Shown piece by piece: positions 43,193-52,756 of a DNA stretch of 64,000 nucleotides; position 1 is the first letter of the stretch, and each line of letters begins with the position of its first letter. Under the pieces are notes generated by a model that saw only the letters and a list, made by a program, of their open reading frames with translations, made no database searches and was not told the DNA's origin. The position numbers were made by a program, and so were the translations under genes. Origin of the DNA: JBDHHQ01 sp039586035 (GTDB lineage: Bacteria; Gemmatimonadota; Gemmatimonadetes; Longimicrobiales; Gaopeijiaceae). Where the stretch lies: NCBI GenBank assembly GCA_039586035.1, contig JBDHLD010000035.1:5275-69274 (forward strand). Reading direction: 5' to 3'.

Positions 43193-44230
43193 ATGCCCGA
43201 GCGGGAGCTACCGATCCCTTCCCACTTCGACGCTGATCGGGTCGGGGAGGTGTGGCGCGTCGCCTACGAGGACCGGGCCATCGAGGCCGAGTCGTGGGCC
43301 CGCGAGCATGGCATCGCCCCTGCCGCTGAAGACGATCGCCGCGTCTGCCTGCTCCTGGTGGACATTCAGAACACCTTCTGCATTCCCGACTTCGAGCTGT
43401 TCGTCGGGGGTCGGTCAGGCAACGGTGCCGTGGACGACAACCGGCGCCTCTGCGAGTTCATCTACCGGAACCTGGCCAACATCAGCCGGATGACGGTCAC
43501 CCTGGACACGCATCGGCCGATCCAGATCTTCCATGCCGTGTTCTTCGTGGACGCTGAGGGCAGACATCCGCCGCCGTACACGCTGATCACGCCGGAAGAC
43601 GTGGAATCCGGCCGATGGAGGGGCAACCCCGCAGCGGCAGCGGCGCTTGGTGAGACCCTGGAAGGCTTGCAGGAGCATCTGACCCACTACACCCGGGCGC
43701 TGAGCGCCGGCGGGCGGTATGCGCTCACGGTGTGGCCGTATCACGCCATGCTCGGAGGCATCGGCCACGCGCTCGTGTCTGGCGTCGAAGAGGCGGTCTT
43801 CTTTCATTCCGTGGCTAGAGGCAGCCAACCGGACTTCCAGGTCAAGGGAGACAACCCGCTGACGGAGAGCTACTCGGCACTGGGGCCCGAGGTGCTGAGT
43901 GACGCAGCCGGGAGGCCCGTGGCCCACACGAACCACGCGCTCCTCCGGGCCCTCACCGAATACGACGCGGTGATCGTTGCGGGCCAGGCCAAGAGCCACT
44001 GCGTAGCGTGGTCGGTCTCCGACTTCCTGGACCGAATCGAGGGCCGTCTTCCCGACGTCGCCGGTAGGTTCTATCTGCTCGAGGATTGTACCTCTCCCGT
44101 CGTGGTTCCAGGCGCCATCGATTACACGGACGAGGCAGACGCCGCGTTCGATCGCTTTCGCGCCGCCGGCATGCACATTGTCCGGTCGACCACACCGTTC
44201 TCCGGGTGGCCCGGGATCCTCGGCCACTAG
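43193..44230 (+). CDS. Isochorismatase-like cysteine hydrolase
   Basis: A 345-residue protein, longer than typical nicotinamidases (about 200) owing to an N-terminal extension and insertions. The triad pattern of the superfamily is visible: Asp in VCLLLVDIQNTFCIPD, and the nucleophile Cys in IVAGQAKSHCVAWSVSDFLD; the Lys is probably near HSVARGSQPDFQVKGDNPL. TLDTHRPIQIFHAVFF corresponds to the metal-binding DxHxxxxx region. It may hydrolyse an amide such as nicotinamide, but family placement is too broad to name the substrate. ATG 43193. Confidence 0.85.
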   Translation: MPERELPIPSHFDADRVGEVWRVAYEDRAIEAESWAREHGIAPAAEDDRRVCLLLVDIQNTFCIPDFELFVGGRSGNGAVDDNRRLCEFIYRNLANISRMTVTLDTHRPIQIFHAVFFVDAEGRHPPPYTLITPEDVESGRWRGNPAAAAALGETLEGLQEHLTHYTRALSAGGRYALTVWPYHAMLGGIGHALVSGVEEAVFFHSVARGSQPDFQVKGDNPLTESYSALGPEVLSDAAGRPVAHTNHALLRALTEYDAVIVAGQAKSHCVAWSVSDFLDRIEGRLPDVAGRFYLLEDCTSPVVVPGAIDYTDEADAAFDRFRAAGMHIVRSTTPFSGWPGILGH

Positions 44231-44278
44231 CGGGTGTTCAAGCCCCGTACGAGAACACCCACTTCGACACGGCCGAGC

Positions 44279-45568
44279 ATGAAGCGAACCCTGGTTCTGG
44301 CAGCCTATGCAGCCCTGTCCGTGGCTTGCGGCGGAGGCGGAAGCGATCCGGGGGCGACCCCCGCTCCCGAGCGAGATGAGCGGACAGAGGCGCCCGACGT
44401 CGACGCGGTCCGATCTTCGGACGTGGAGGAGTCGCCTGAGGTTCGGCAGGACACGGTGGAGGGTCCGACGACGGCTGCCACGGACGAGCCACGGGCCGGC
44501 GCCGCGTCGGGGGCGACCTATTACGTGTACGTGGGCGCGGAGTCCGCGGACCTCATGCACCGCATCAGCTGGGGACCCGACGGGGCTTCTGTGGACCGCA
44601 CGACGGAGGTGGGCGAGCTACCGGTGGAGACGGAAGGGCCACATGGCCTCATGCGGTCGCCCGACGGCCAGTACATCTACATGACCACCGGGCACGGCCT
44701 TCCAGACGGGAAGCTCTGGAAGTTCCACGCAGGGCCCGACACGCTGGTGGGTGAGCCCACATCTCTCGGGCGTTTTCCCGCCACCCTGGATCTGACCCCT
44801 GACGGGTTGTACGCCTTCGTCGCGAACCTCAACCTACACGGCGAGCACGTCCCGTCGTCGGTCTCCGTGGTATACACGCCCGAGATGATGGAAGTCGTGC
44901 GCATCGAGACGTGCGTCATGCCTCACGGCGCCAGGACCGACCCGCAAGGCGTCCATGTGTACTCGGCGTGCATGATGGACGACCAGATCGTCGAGGTGGA
45001 CACGCGCACCTTCGAGGTCTCCCGTCGCTTTTCGGTCGCTGCGGGGCAGGAGACGCCTCTCGAGGCCCGGCCGGCTAGGCCTCTCGTGGAGGACTCGCTG
45101 CCCGAGGCGCCCGAGCTGGAGCCCACCTGCTCGCCCACCTGGACCGAGCCCTCGGCCGACGGCCGCCGGGTGTTCGTCGCGTGCAACGGCGCCGACGTGG
45201 TCCTCGAGATCGATCGCGCCTCGTGGTCCGTCACCCGCCGGTTCGAGACGGGCCGGGGGCCGTACAATCTGGCCGTCTCACCGGATGGCCGGCTGTTGGT
45301 GGCGACGCTGAAGCAGGGCGGAGCCGTGCAGTTCTTCGAGTTGGAGAGCGGGGCACCGGTGAGCACCGCGCCGTCGTCGACGTCCGTGGCCCACGGCGTC
45401 GTGGTGTCCCCGGACTCCCGGTACGCCTTCGTCAGCGTCGAGGGCGTGGGCGCCGAGCCGGGAAAGGTGGACATCTTCGACCTCCGCTCCTTCGAACGTG
45501 TGGCCGACGTGGAGGTTGGCCAACAGGCTGGCGGGATCGTCTTCTGGAGGATGGACGAAGGCCGTTGA
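44279..45568 (+). CDS. YncE-like beta-propeller lipoprotein
   Basis: A 429-residue protein from ATG 44279. The lipoprotein signal is LVLAAYAALSVAC, with lipobox SVAC, followed by a disordered Glu/Thr/Ala linker of about 60 residues. The rest is a seven-bladed propeller of YncE/lactonase type, with repeats like GLMRSPDGQYIYMTTGHG, LDLTPDGLYAFVANLNL, LAVSPDGRLLVATLK and VVVSPDSRYAFVSVEG. MPHGARTDPQGVHVYSACMM contains His and Cys that could bind metal. Likely a periplasmic or surface binding protein. Confidence 0.87.
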   Translation: MKRTLVLAAYAALSVACGGGGSDPGATPAPERDERTEAPDVDAVRSSDVEESPEVRQDTVEGPTTAATDEPRAGAASGATYYVYVGAESADLMHRISWGPDGASVDRTTEVGELPVETEGPHGLMRSPDGQYIYMTTGHGLPDGKLWKFHAGPDTLVGEPTSLGRFPATLDLTPDGLYAFVANLNLHGEHVPSSVSVVYTPEMMEVVRIETCVMPHGARTDPQGVHVYSACMMDDQIVEVDTRTFEVSRRFSVAAGQETPLEARPARPLVEDSLPEAPELEPTCSPTWTEPSADGRRVFVACNGADVVLEIDRASWSVTRRFETGRGPYNLAVSPDGRLLVATLKQGGAVQFFELESGAPVSTAPSSTSVAHGVVVSPDSRYAFVSVEGVGAEPGKVDIFDLRSFERVADVEVGQQAGGIVFWRMDEGR

Positions 45569-45656
45569 CGAGGCTGTGACAATCCAAGAGACTGCAGCGT
45601 TCGCTCCACCAGCGTGGGCCCGGGCCCCATGCGCCCGGCATCTACCCGAGGTTCCA

Positions 45657-48413
45657 ATGTTGACAAGTATTCTTCGCCAGAGCGCGGCCGTGCTCCCGGC
45701 GCTCCTTCTGGCCTTGACGGCACCCACCCCCGCCTGGACACAGGTGGCCGGCGCCGTCCAGGTCACGACGCCCGAGGAAGAGTTCGGGCACGAGCTCGGA
45801 GCAGACTATCAGCTCATCAACTACCAGCAGTTCACGGCGTACGTGAACAAGCTCGCCGACCAGTCCGACCGCATGACGGTCCAGTCGATCGGCCAGACCG
45901 AGCTCGGTCGCGAGCAGTTGATGGCCATCATCACGTCACCCGAAAACCACGCCAATCTGGAGCGGTACCGGGACGTCGCCCGACGCCTGGCGGTGGGCGA
46001 GGGAATCTCCGAAAACGAGGCGCGGGCCCTGGCGGAGCAGGGTAAGGCGGTCGTTTGGATCGACGGGGGACTCCACGCGACCGAAGTGCTGGGCGCTCAG
46101 CAGCTCACGGAGCTGATCTACCGCATGGTCAGCTACGACGACCCAGAGACGTTGCGCATCCTCGACGACGTGATCCTGCTCGCTGTACACGCCAACCCGG
46201 ACGGGCACGACCTCGTCGCGGACTGGTACATGCGCCATGACGACCCCCTGGACCGCACCACCAGTGGCGTCCCGCTCCTCTACAACCACTACGCGGGCCA
46301 CGACAACAACCGCGACTTCTACATGTCGAACCTCGCGGAGACCACGAACATGAACCGGATCATGTACCGGGAGTGGTTCCCGCAGATCATCTACAACCAC
46401 CATCAGACCGGACCCGAAGGGACGATCATGTTCGCGCCGCCGTTCCGGGATCCGCCGAACCACCACCTGGACCCCCTGATCATCACCAGCCTGGACCAGG
46501 TCGGCTCCGCGATGCACGCCCGCTTCGTCCAGGAGGGCAAGGGCGGTACGACCATGCGCTCCGGAGCCAGCTACTCAACCTGGTGGAACGGAGGGCTTCG
46601 AACGACGCCGTACTTCAAGAACATGATCGGGCTGCTCACCGAGACACGCGGACATCCCACGCCCATGGAGATCTCGTTCAGGCCCCGCAAGCAGATCTCA
46701 CACGGTGATCTCCCACTACCCGTCGAGCCCGGGATCTGGCGCTTCAGGCAGTCGGTGGAATACTCGCAGACGGCAAACTGGGCAGTGCTCGACCACGCCT
46801 CACGCAATCGTGACCGGCTGCTCTTCAACATCTGGCGCATGGCTACCAACTCCATCGATCGTGGACGCGCTGACAGTTGGACGGTACTGCCCGATCGGAT
46901 CGAGCTCGCCGCCGAAGACGTGGGGGAAAGCGGCGACCGTGCCGACTGGGAGCGTCTCTTGCGGGCTCCCGAGAACCGGGACGCACGCGGCTACATCATC
47001 TCGGCCGATCAGAGAGACTTCCTCACCGCCACCAAGTTCATCAACGCGCTGCTCAAGAACGGCGTGGAGGTGCTGCAGGCCACCGCGTCGTTCACGGTGG
47101 CGGGGCAAACCTACCCGGCCGACTCATACGTCGTGAGGGCGGACCAGGCGTTCCGGCCCCACGTCCTGGACATGTTCGAGCCTCAGAACCATCCGAACGA
47201 CTTCGCGTACCCGGGTGCGCCACCCACGGCCCCGTACGACAATGCGGGATGGACCCTGGCATACCAGATGGATGTCGACTTCGAGCGGGTGCTGGACGAC
47301 TTCGACGGACCCTTCGAGGCCATCGGGTGGCTGGCCGAGGCCCCGGCCGGAGAGGTCACGGGCGAGGGCGACGTGGCAGGGTGGATCCTGAGTCACGAGG
47401 TGAATGACGCCTTCCTCGGGGTAAACCGCCTGCTGGCCGCCGGTCATGACGTCTACTGGCTCAATGGCGGCGGCGAGCACCATGGCGACTTCTTCGTCGA
47501 GGCCTCCGGAGGTGTGAATGGAGACGTCCGCGAGCTGGCCGCCCAGGTAGGCCTGGACTTCCACGGCGTCTCAGCGCGTCCTGCCGGAGAGGCCCTGCAG
47601 CTCCGACCCGCGAAGGTTGGCCTTTGGGATCGATACGGGGGCTCGATGCCATCCGGGTGGACACGGTTGGTGTTGGAGCGCTTCGGGTTCGACTTCGACC
47701 TGCTGTATGCTGAGCAGCTGGAAGGCGATCTGTCCGACTACGACGTGCTGATCTTCCCGGACGGCGCCATCCCCATGACCGATGACGCGAGCGACGACGA
47801 GCGGAGCTGGGACCGTCAGCCTGCCGCCCAGGACGTACCGGAGGAGTTCCGGCACATGATGGGTCGCACTTCGGTGGCCAGCACCGTGCCGGCCGTGCTC
47901 GACTTCGCTCGCGGCGGCGGCACCGTGATCGCCGTGGGCAGCTCGACGAATCTCGCCTATCATGCCGACCTACCCGTCGACGATCACCTCACGGAGGACG
48001 GCCGACCGCTGCCGTCCGAAGAGTACTATGTGCCGGGCTCGGTCCTCGATGTGAAAGTCGAGCACGTGAGCCCCGTCACTCAAGGATTGGGAGAACGGGC
48101 CGACGTGCTCTTCTCGCGAAGCCCCGTGTTCAAGGTCCAGGACGGGGCTACGGGCGTTCGGACGCTGGGATGGTTCGACCGCTCCGATCCACTGCGCAGT
48201 GGCTGGGCCTGGGGGCAACGCCACCTGGAGGGAGGCGCCGCGCTCTTGGAAGCGGATCTAGGACAGGGGAAGCTCTTCCTGTACGGGCCCAAGGTCACGT
48301 TCCGCGGCCAATCCCACGGCACGTTCCCGTTGGTGTTCAACGCCATCCTCTACGGAACGGCCGAAAGGCTGACGCTGCAGGCGCAGGACGGACAGCCGCC
48401 GCAAGACCGCTGA
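45657..48413 (+). CDS. Secreted M14 zinc carboxypeptidase family protein
   Basis: A 918-residue protein from ATG 45657 with a signal peptide (LPALLLALTAPTPAWTQ). The M14 catalytic domain occupies about residues 45-400: GQTELGREQLMAIIT, Zn ligands His140 and Glu143 in GLHATEVLG, AVHANPDGHDLV, YAGHDNNRDFYMSNL, third ligand His in QIIYNHHQTGPEGT, and LLTETRGHP holding the usual catalytic Glu. The remaining ~500 residues form accessory domains with a class-I-amidotransferase-like character (DVLIFPDGAIPM, FARGGGTVIAVGSSTNLA). It should trim peptides in the periplasm or outside. Confidence 0.92.
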   Translation: MLTSILRQSAAVLPALLLALTAPTPAWTQVAGAVQVTTPEEEFGHELGADYQLINYQQFTAYVNKLADQSDRMTVQSIGQTELGREQLMAIITSPENHANLERYRDVARRLAVGEGISENEARALAEQGKAVVWIDGGLHATEVLGAQQLTELIYRMVSYDDPETLRILDDVILLAVHANPDGHDLVADWYMRHDDPLDRTTSGVPLLYNHYAGHDNNRDFYMSNLAETTNMNRIMYREWFPQIIYNHHQTGPEGTIMFAPPFRDPPNHHLDPLIITSLDQVGSAMHARFVQEGKGGTTMRSGASYSTWWNGGLRTTPYFKNMIGLLTETRGHPTPMEISFRPRKQISHGDLPLPVEPGIWRFRQSVEYSQTANWAVLDHASRNRDRLLFNIWRMATNSIDRGRADSWTVLPDRIELAAEDVGESGDRADWERLLRAPENRDARGYIISADQRDFLTATKFINALLKNGVEVLQATASFTVAGQTYPADSYVVRADQAFRPHVLDMFEPQNHPNDFAYPGAPPTAPYDNAGWTLAYQMDVDFERVLDDFDGPFEAIGWLAEAPAGEVTGEGDVAGWILSHEVNDAFLGVNRLLAAGHDVYWLNGGGEHHGDFFVEASGGVNGDVRELAAQVGLDFHGVSARPAGEALQLRPAKVGLWDRYGGSMPSGWTRLVLERFGFDFDLLYAEQLEGDLSDYDVLIFPDGAIPMTDDASDDERSWDRQPAAQDVPEEFRHMMGRTSVASTVPAVLDFARGGGTVIAVGSSTNLAYHADLPVDDHLTEDGRPLPSEEYYVPGSVLDVKVEHVSPVTQGLGERADVLFSRSPVFKVQDGATGVRTLGWFDRSDPLRSGWAWGQRHLEGGAALLEADLGQGKLFLYGPKVTFRGQSHGTFPLVFNAILYGTAERLTLQAQDGQPPQDR

Positions 48414-48437
48414 AGGCCGGGGGCCGCTGAACGCAGG

Positions 48438-48471
48438 GGAGGGGTTCCGTCGATCCTGGCGGAGCCCCTCC
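48438..48471. terminator. Hairpin between convergent M14 and kinase genes
   Basis: GGAGGGGTTCCG (48438-48449) pairs with CGGAGCCCCTCC (48460-48471), 12 bp with one GU, around a ten-base loop. It lies between convergent stops and could end both transcripts; the following T content is poor. Confidence 0.6.
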
Positions 48472-48504
48472 TCCTTGTCTGCGGTCCGGGCCGCGGTGGG
48501 TTCG

Positions 48505-50184
48505 TCAGGCCGCGTGGACCGGCCTTTCGGAGCGTTTGCCCGCGAGGCTCAGGCGAAACACGGAGCCCACTCCCTCTTCGCTCCGAACGGTGAGCTGGAA
48601 TCCCATGAGCTGCGCCAGTGACCGGGAGATCGTGAGGCCGAGCCCCGTTCCCTCGAATCGACGGGCGGTGCTGTTGTCGCCCTGCTGGAAAGCGTCGAAG
48701 ATGTCGTCCAGCCGATCCGATGGTATCCCGGAGCCCGTGTCCTCGACCTCGAGCGCCAGCGGTGGGCCTCCGTCCGGGTTCGCCACCACTCGGACGGTGA
48801 CCTCGCCTTCGTCCGTGAACTTCAGCGCGTTCGCGACCAGGTTGATCAGAATCTGCTTGAGGCGAGCGCGATCGGTGAGGAGAGGCTCACCGGCGGCGTC
48901 CAGCTCGGCACGGAGCAGGAGGCCCGCCGCGTCCGCCGAGGCCTCCAGCTCCTTGAGGGTCTCCGTCACGAGCTCGTTCACCGGCGTCGCCGATTCCTCC
49001 AACTCGAGCTTCCCTGCCTCGACCTTGGAAAGGTCCAGGATGTCATTGATCAGGCCGAGCAGGTGAAGGCCGTTCGCCAGAATGCGGTCGACGAAGGACA
49101 TGAGCTTGGGATCGACGTCGCCTCCCTTCTTCTGCAGCACGCGGGCAAAGCCGATGACCGAGTTGAGCGGCGTACGGAGCTCGTGGCTCATCTTGGCCAG
49201 GAACTCGCTCTTGTTCTGGTTCGCCGCCTCGGCAGTCTCCTTTGACCGCTCCAGCTCGTCGTGGTAGCGGAGCAGCTCGTTCCGCGCCCATACCTGCTCA
49301 GTGATATCCTGCAGGATACCCAGGACGCGGCCACGGTCCTCGCCGCCTTCCAGCCGGGTGACCGTCAGCCGTCCCCACATCACGTCGCCGTTCTCGCGCA
49401 GGTACCGCTTCTCAACCTGGTACCGATCCATCTCGCGCTCGTGAAGGCGACGGAGCAACTGCCGATTCTCGGCAACGTCGTCAGGATGGGTGAAGGACTC
49501 CACGTGCTGGCCGACGATGGCGCGCTCACCGTAACCGAGGCTGTTCGCCGCGGCGGGGTTCACTTGGATGATCGCCCCGCTTGTGTCGGACAGGATCATG
49601 CCGACCCCGGCCCGGAGGAAGATCTGCCGGAAGACGCCATCGAAACGGGCGGACCCACCAGGCGCGGACGAAAGGCGCGACCAGCGGGCCAAATCCTCCG
49701 ACCGAATGGCCCTCAACTCGGACTCTGCCAGTGAGGCCAACTCCTCCAAGCCATCGAGATCCGCGGCGCTCACCTTGCGATGGCGCCGGTCCATGACGAA
49801 GAGGGTCCCGGCCCAGGTGTCGTCCCCGGACCGCAAGGGGCAGCCAGCATAGAACCGGATCGGTGGCGTCGCTGATACGAACGGGTTGTCGCGGTAGAGA
49901 ACTTCCTCGGCCGGCTCGTGGATGACCCGAACGCCCTCGCCGCGCACGGTCTCCACGCACAGAGAGTCCTTCCAGGGCACGCCCCACAGGTCGAACCCGT
50001 GCATGGACACGAATCGCTGTCGGTCCGGGCCCACGAGGCTGATCCCAGCCATGGGTAGATCCAGGAGCCTGCACGCGAGCCTGGTGATCCGATCGAGACG
50101 CGCTTCACAATCGCTCAGATCCGGCGGCGGTTCCTGGTCGTGCCGCCATCGGCGTGGTGCCGGGCTGCTGGAATGGTCACTCAT
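48505..50184 (-). CDS. GAF-PAS sensor histidine kinase
   Basis: A 559-residue soluble kinase without membrane segments. An N-terminal GAF domain (LDLPMAGISLVGPDRQRFVS, LYRDNPFVSATPPIRFYAGC) is followed by a PAS domain (AGVGMILSDTSGAIIQVNPA, HPDDVAENRQ, RLTVTRLEGG...ILQDITE), a short coiled coil and the kinase core. H-box MSHELRTPLNSVIGFA has phospho-His334; N-box ILINLVANALKFTDEG, G1 EVEDTGSGIP, F-box FDAFQQGD and G2 EGTGLGLTISRSL are intact. No receiver domain or cognate regulator is adjacent. Initiation at ATG 50184 has no strong ribosome site. Confidence 0.95.
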   Translation of the reverse strand: MSDHSSSPAPRRWRHDQEPPPDLSDCEARLDRITRLACRLLDLPMAGISLVGPDRQRFVSMHGFDLWGVPWKDSLCVETVRGEGVRVIHEPAEEVLYRDNPFVSATPPIRFYAGCPLRSGDDTWAGTLFVMDRRHRKVSAADLDGLEELASLAESELRAIRSEDLARWSRLSSAPGGSARFDGVFRQIFLRAGVGMILSDTSGAIIQVNPAAANSLGYGERAIVGQHVESFTHPDDVAENRQLLRRLHEREMDRYQVEKRYLRENGDVMWGRLTVTRLEGGEDRGRVLGILQDITEQVWARNELLRYHDELERSKETAEAANQNKSEFLAKMSHELRTPLNSVIGFARVLQKKGGDVDPKLMSFVDRILANGLHLLGLINDILDLSKVEAGKLELEESATPVNELVTETLKELEASADAAGLLLRAELDAAGEPLLTDRARLKQILINLVANALKFTDEGEVTVRVVANPDGGPPLALEVEDTGSGIPSDRLDDIFDAFQQGDNSTARRFEGTGLGLTISRSLAQLMGFQLTVRSEEGVGSVFRLSLAGKRSERPVHAA

Positions 50185-50242
50185 GCACAGCGGGTGCTCG
50201 GGATAACGGGGTCCACTTCGATCAGGTTCGACGCTCTTCCGA

Positions 50243-50256
50243 GAAAGTTTACTTTC
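50243..50256. promoter_or_regulatory. Palindrome upstream of the kinase gene
   Basis: GAAAGTTTACTTTC is a 14-base near-perfect palindrome (6-base arms around TT), 59 bases upstream of the kinase ATG. A second AT-rich patch (TATGATATTTTACAT) is at about 50323-50340. Either may be the promoter/operator of the kinase gene. Confidence 0.4.
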
Positions 50257-50338
50257 CTGGGAAGAACGGAGAGCGGACCTCGGGAGCCTTCCCCGAAGCC
50301 CGCCCTCGGACCGCTGAGCACGCGTATGATATTTTACA

Positions 50339-51640
50339 TCAGCTAGAACGTGCTAAACCCGCTTGTGCGAGGACGATGAGGAGGGCACGCTGCACGCCCA
50401 CGTGGCCGTTGGTGTTCACGAATCCCTCATCCGGTGAATGGGCGGCGATTCCGTCACCTCCGCCTCCGATGGTGATGGCGGGCACCCCCAACGCGATCGG
50501 GATGTTGGAGTCCGTGGAGCCCACGCCCAGTCGAGGCGTCAGGCCCATGAGCTCGGTGGCGGCGCTGGCACGCAGCACGAACGGCTCGTCCGCGGGGATC
50601 GTGCCGGAGGGACGATCGCCGATCAGATCGACGGACACGGTCAGTGGGGGGCCCTGGCGCCGCAGCCCGTTCTCCTCTTCCAGCGCACGCGACATGGCGG
50701 CCTGGAACAGGGAGTCGATGTGCTCGAGGCTCTCGCTGCTTTCGGAACGCATGTCCACCTCCATCCACGCCTCGAACGGGACCGAGTTGATGGACGTGCC
50801 TCCGCCGACACGGCCCACGTTGTAGCTGGTCCGGGGCCCGGACCGGGTGAACACGTCGGCGTCGTCCTGGAAGTACCTCACGGCGCGGCTCATGGCGTGG
50901 GCGGGGTTGGCCAGCCCGAACGCGCCCCAGGAATGGCCGCCCGGCCCCTGGAAAGTCACGCGATACCGGTGTGATCCCAGGCCACGGTGCGTAATCCGGG
51001 AGTCACTGGTCCCGTCCACCGATATGAAGGCGTCGATGCGGAACAGGATGTCGGCCTCCGTGCGTACCCCTGCGGCGTTCATGGCCCTGAGCACGGCGAG
51101 GACCGCCGCGAGGCCGCGCGTGTCGTCGCCGATCCCGGGCGCGTACAGGGTGTCTTCCGCCGTGCGCACACGGGTATCGGTCCCGTCCGGGAAGACCGTG
51201 TCCAGGTGCGCCGAGATGGCCACGACCCGGTCTCCCGCGGTGCCGCGCCGGCGCGAGATCACGTTGCCTTCCGCATCTATGTAGGCGGTGTCCACACCCA
51301 ACTCGAGCAACATGGCCATGAACGCCCGGGCTCGTTCCTGCTCCATGAATGGCGGGGCCGGAATCTCCGTCAGCGTGATCAGGTCTGCCATGGTCTGGTC
51401 GTCGTGCTCCTCGACGTGTAGGAGGGCGGCCTGAACCGCCGGATCCTGGAAGACCCCCAGCACCTCGTCGGCGACGGGATTGGCCTGGCCGGCCAGGGGC
51501 GGGACCGCCGCGAGAGTCCATGCCGCGGCAGCGAACAAGGTCCACCTCGATTGTCTGCCTCCGAACGGGGCAGGGAACGCGGTCCACCCGTGCCTTGTCC
51601 AAGCGGCCATCGGCTGGGAAGCGGAAGGGGATACGAACAT
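50339..51640 (-). CDS. Exported M20 peptidase with deleted catalytic segment
   Basis: A 433-residue protein from ATG 51640, seven bases after GGAG. A long N-region leads into a hydrophobic signal (TLFAAAAWTLAAVPPLAGQ). M20 landmarks are present: VAISAHLDTVFPDGTDTRVR (HxD), YAPGIGDDTRGLAAVLAVLR (second Asp), DAFISVDGTSDSRITHRGLG, QGPGGHSWGAFGLANPAHAM, and the terminal His. But between DILF and DAFISVDG (about residue 198) the usual ~20 residues with the GEEGxGDLRG motif, which hold the catalytic Glu and a metal ligand, are absent in frame. The protein is therefore probably inactive as a peptidase, or a recent pseudoenzyme. Confidence 0.88.
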   Translation of the reverse strand: MFVSPSASQPMAAWTRHGWTAFPAPFGGRQSRWTLFAAAAWTLAAVPPLAGQANPVADEVLGVFQDPAVQAALLHVEEHDDQTMADLITLTEIPAPPFMEQERARAFMAMLLELGVDTAYIDAEGNVISRRRGTAGDRVVAISAHLDTVFPDGTDTRVRTAEDTLYAPGIGDDTRGLAAVLAVLRAMNAAGVRTEADILFRIDAFISVDGTSDSRITHRGLGSHRYRVTFQGPGGHSWGAFGLANPAHAMSRAVRYFQDDADVFTRSGPRTSYNVGRVGGGTSINSVPFEAWMEVDMRSESSESLEHIDSLFQAAMSRALEEENGLRRQGPPLTVSVDLIGDRPSGTIPADEPFVLRASAATELMGLTPRLGVGSTDSNIPIALGVPAITIGGGGDGIAAHSPDEGFVNTNGHVGVQRALLIVLAQAGLARSS

Positions 51641-51824
51641 GACGACTCCAAGGCAACCTGTGAGGCGTTTCTGCGACGGCAGCGAAGCTACCCGAACGGC
51701 ATGGATCGGATCGTCCGTCAGCAGGGTATCACGCTCGCGTCGCCGGGACAATGAGCCTCGGACCGCCTCCGAACGCTTGATTTTCCCAACACGACTGCGA
51801 AGTTTTCAGGGCTGTTCTCGTGAA

Positions 51825-51872
51825 GCCCGGAGGGGGCCGCTTCGGCGGCTCCGACCCTCCGGGCGCCTTTTT
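51825..51872 (+). terminator. Strong intrinsic terminator just before mlaE
   Basis: GCCCGGAGGG (51825-51834) pairs with CCCTCCGGGC (51855-51864); an inner GCCGC-TTCG-GCGGC (51836-51849) adds a UUCG tetraloop, and five T follow (51868-51872). It lies 17 bases before the mlaE GTG on the same strand, and no plus-strand gene precedes it in the divergent gap. It looks like an attenuator of the mla operon. Confidence 0.7.
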
Positions 51873-51888
51873 GGGAGAGTAGATCACC

Positions 51889-52701
51889 GTGAACTACGAT
51901 GGGGCATCGGTTCCCCGAACGCCGATCCCGATCAGGTGGCTTGCGGCACTCGGGCGCACCTCTGAGACCGTTGCGGAGCACGCGGGACAGATGGGTGCCC
52001 TGGTGTGGGCCTCGATCGTGGCCACGGTACGGCTCCGCGTCCCGTTCCGGGACATCGTCAGACAGATCTACATCATCGGTGTCGGGAGCATTCCCATCGT
52101 CCTGGTGACGGCCACGCTCGCCGGCATCGTGACCACACAGCAGGGCGGGTACCAGTTCACCGGGTCGATCCCGCTGTACGTGCTCGGCAGCGTCGTGGCG
52201 TCGTCCGTGATCCTGGAGCTGGGGCCGGTCCTCACCGCCATCGTGCTGGTGGGGCGAGTGGGGGCGCGCATTACCGCGGAGCTGGGCACCATGAAGGTGT
52301 CGGAGCAGATCGACGCGCTTCACTCCCTCGGGCGCGATCCGGTTGCCATGCTCGTGGCGCCGCGCATCATCGCGGGCGTCATCGCGACTCCACTGCTGGT
52401 CGGGATCGCGGACATCACCGGATTGGTCTCCGGCATGATCTCGGCGAACATCGCTCTAGGGCTGGGCCGCGAATCGTTCCTGTACGGGGCGCGCCTGTTC
52501 TGGCACGACTGGGACCTCTTCTATTCGTTCTCCAAGGCGGTCGTCTTCGGCGCGGCCATCCCCATCATCTCCACACACATGGGGCTGCGGACCGGCGGCG
52601 GAGCGGCCGGTGTCGGACGCACGACGACCGCTTCCGTGATGTTCATGACCCTGACGATCCTGATCCTCGACGCCCTCTTCCCGCCGTTGATGCTCCAATG
52701 A
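51889..52701 (+). CDS. mlaE: MlaE-type lipid ABC permease
   Basis: A 270-residue inner-membrane permease from GTG 51889. MlaE/YrbE family blocks: VGSIPIVLVTATLAGIVTTQ, SSVILELGPVLTAIVLVGRV, GARITAELGTMKVSEQIDAL, APRIIAGVIATPLLVGIADI and a C-terminal GVGRTTTASVMFMTLTILIL. It works with MlaF ATPase and MlaD MCE protein to move phospholipids between inner and outer membranes. The ribosome site GGGAGAG overlaps the end of the terminator T tract. Confidence 0.94.
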   Translation: MNYDGASVPRTPIPIRWLAALGRTSETVAEHAGQMGALVWASIVATVRLRVPFRDIVRQIYIIGVGSIPIVLVTATLAGIVTTQQGGYQFTGSIPLYVLGSVVASSVILELGPVLTAIVLVGRVGARITAELGTMKVSEQIDALHSLGRDPVAMLVAPRIIAGVIATPLLVGIADITGLVSGMISANIALGLGRESFLYGARLFWHDWDLFYSFSKAVVFGAAIPIISTHMGLRTGGGAAGVGRTTTASVMFMTLTILILDALFPPLMLQ

Positions 52702-52756
52702 CCGGCGCACGGAGGGTGACGGTGCTCGCTTCGCCGGGGCGGTGGAGGCAGAGCCG

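Noticed and set aside
51820..51880. GTG-started short ORF across the mlaE leader hairpin as a leader peptide
   Set aside because: It lacks a ribosome site and ends before the GTG without overlap; unlike the glnA case there is no second line of support.
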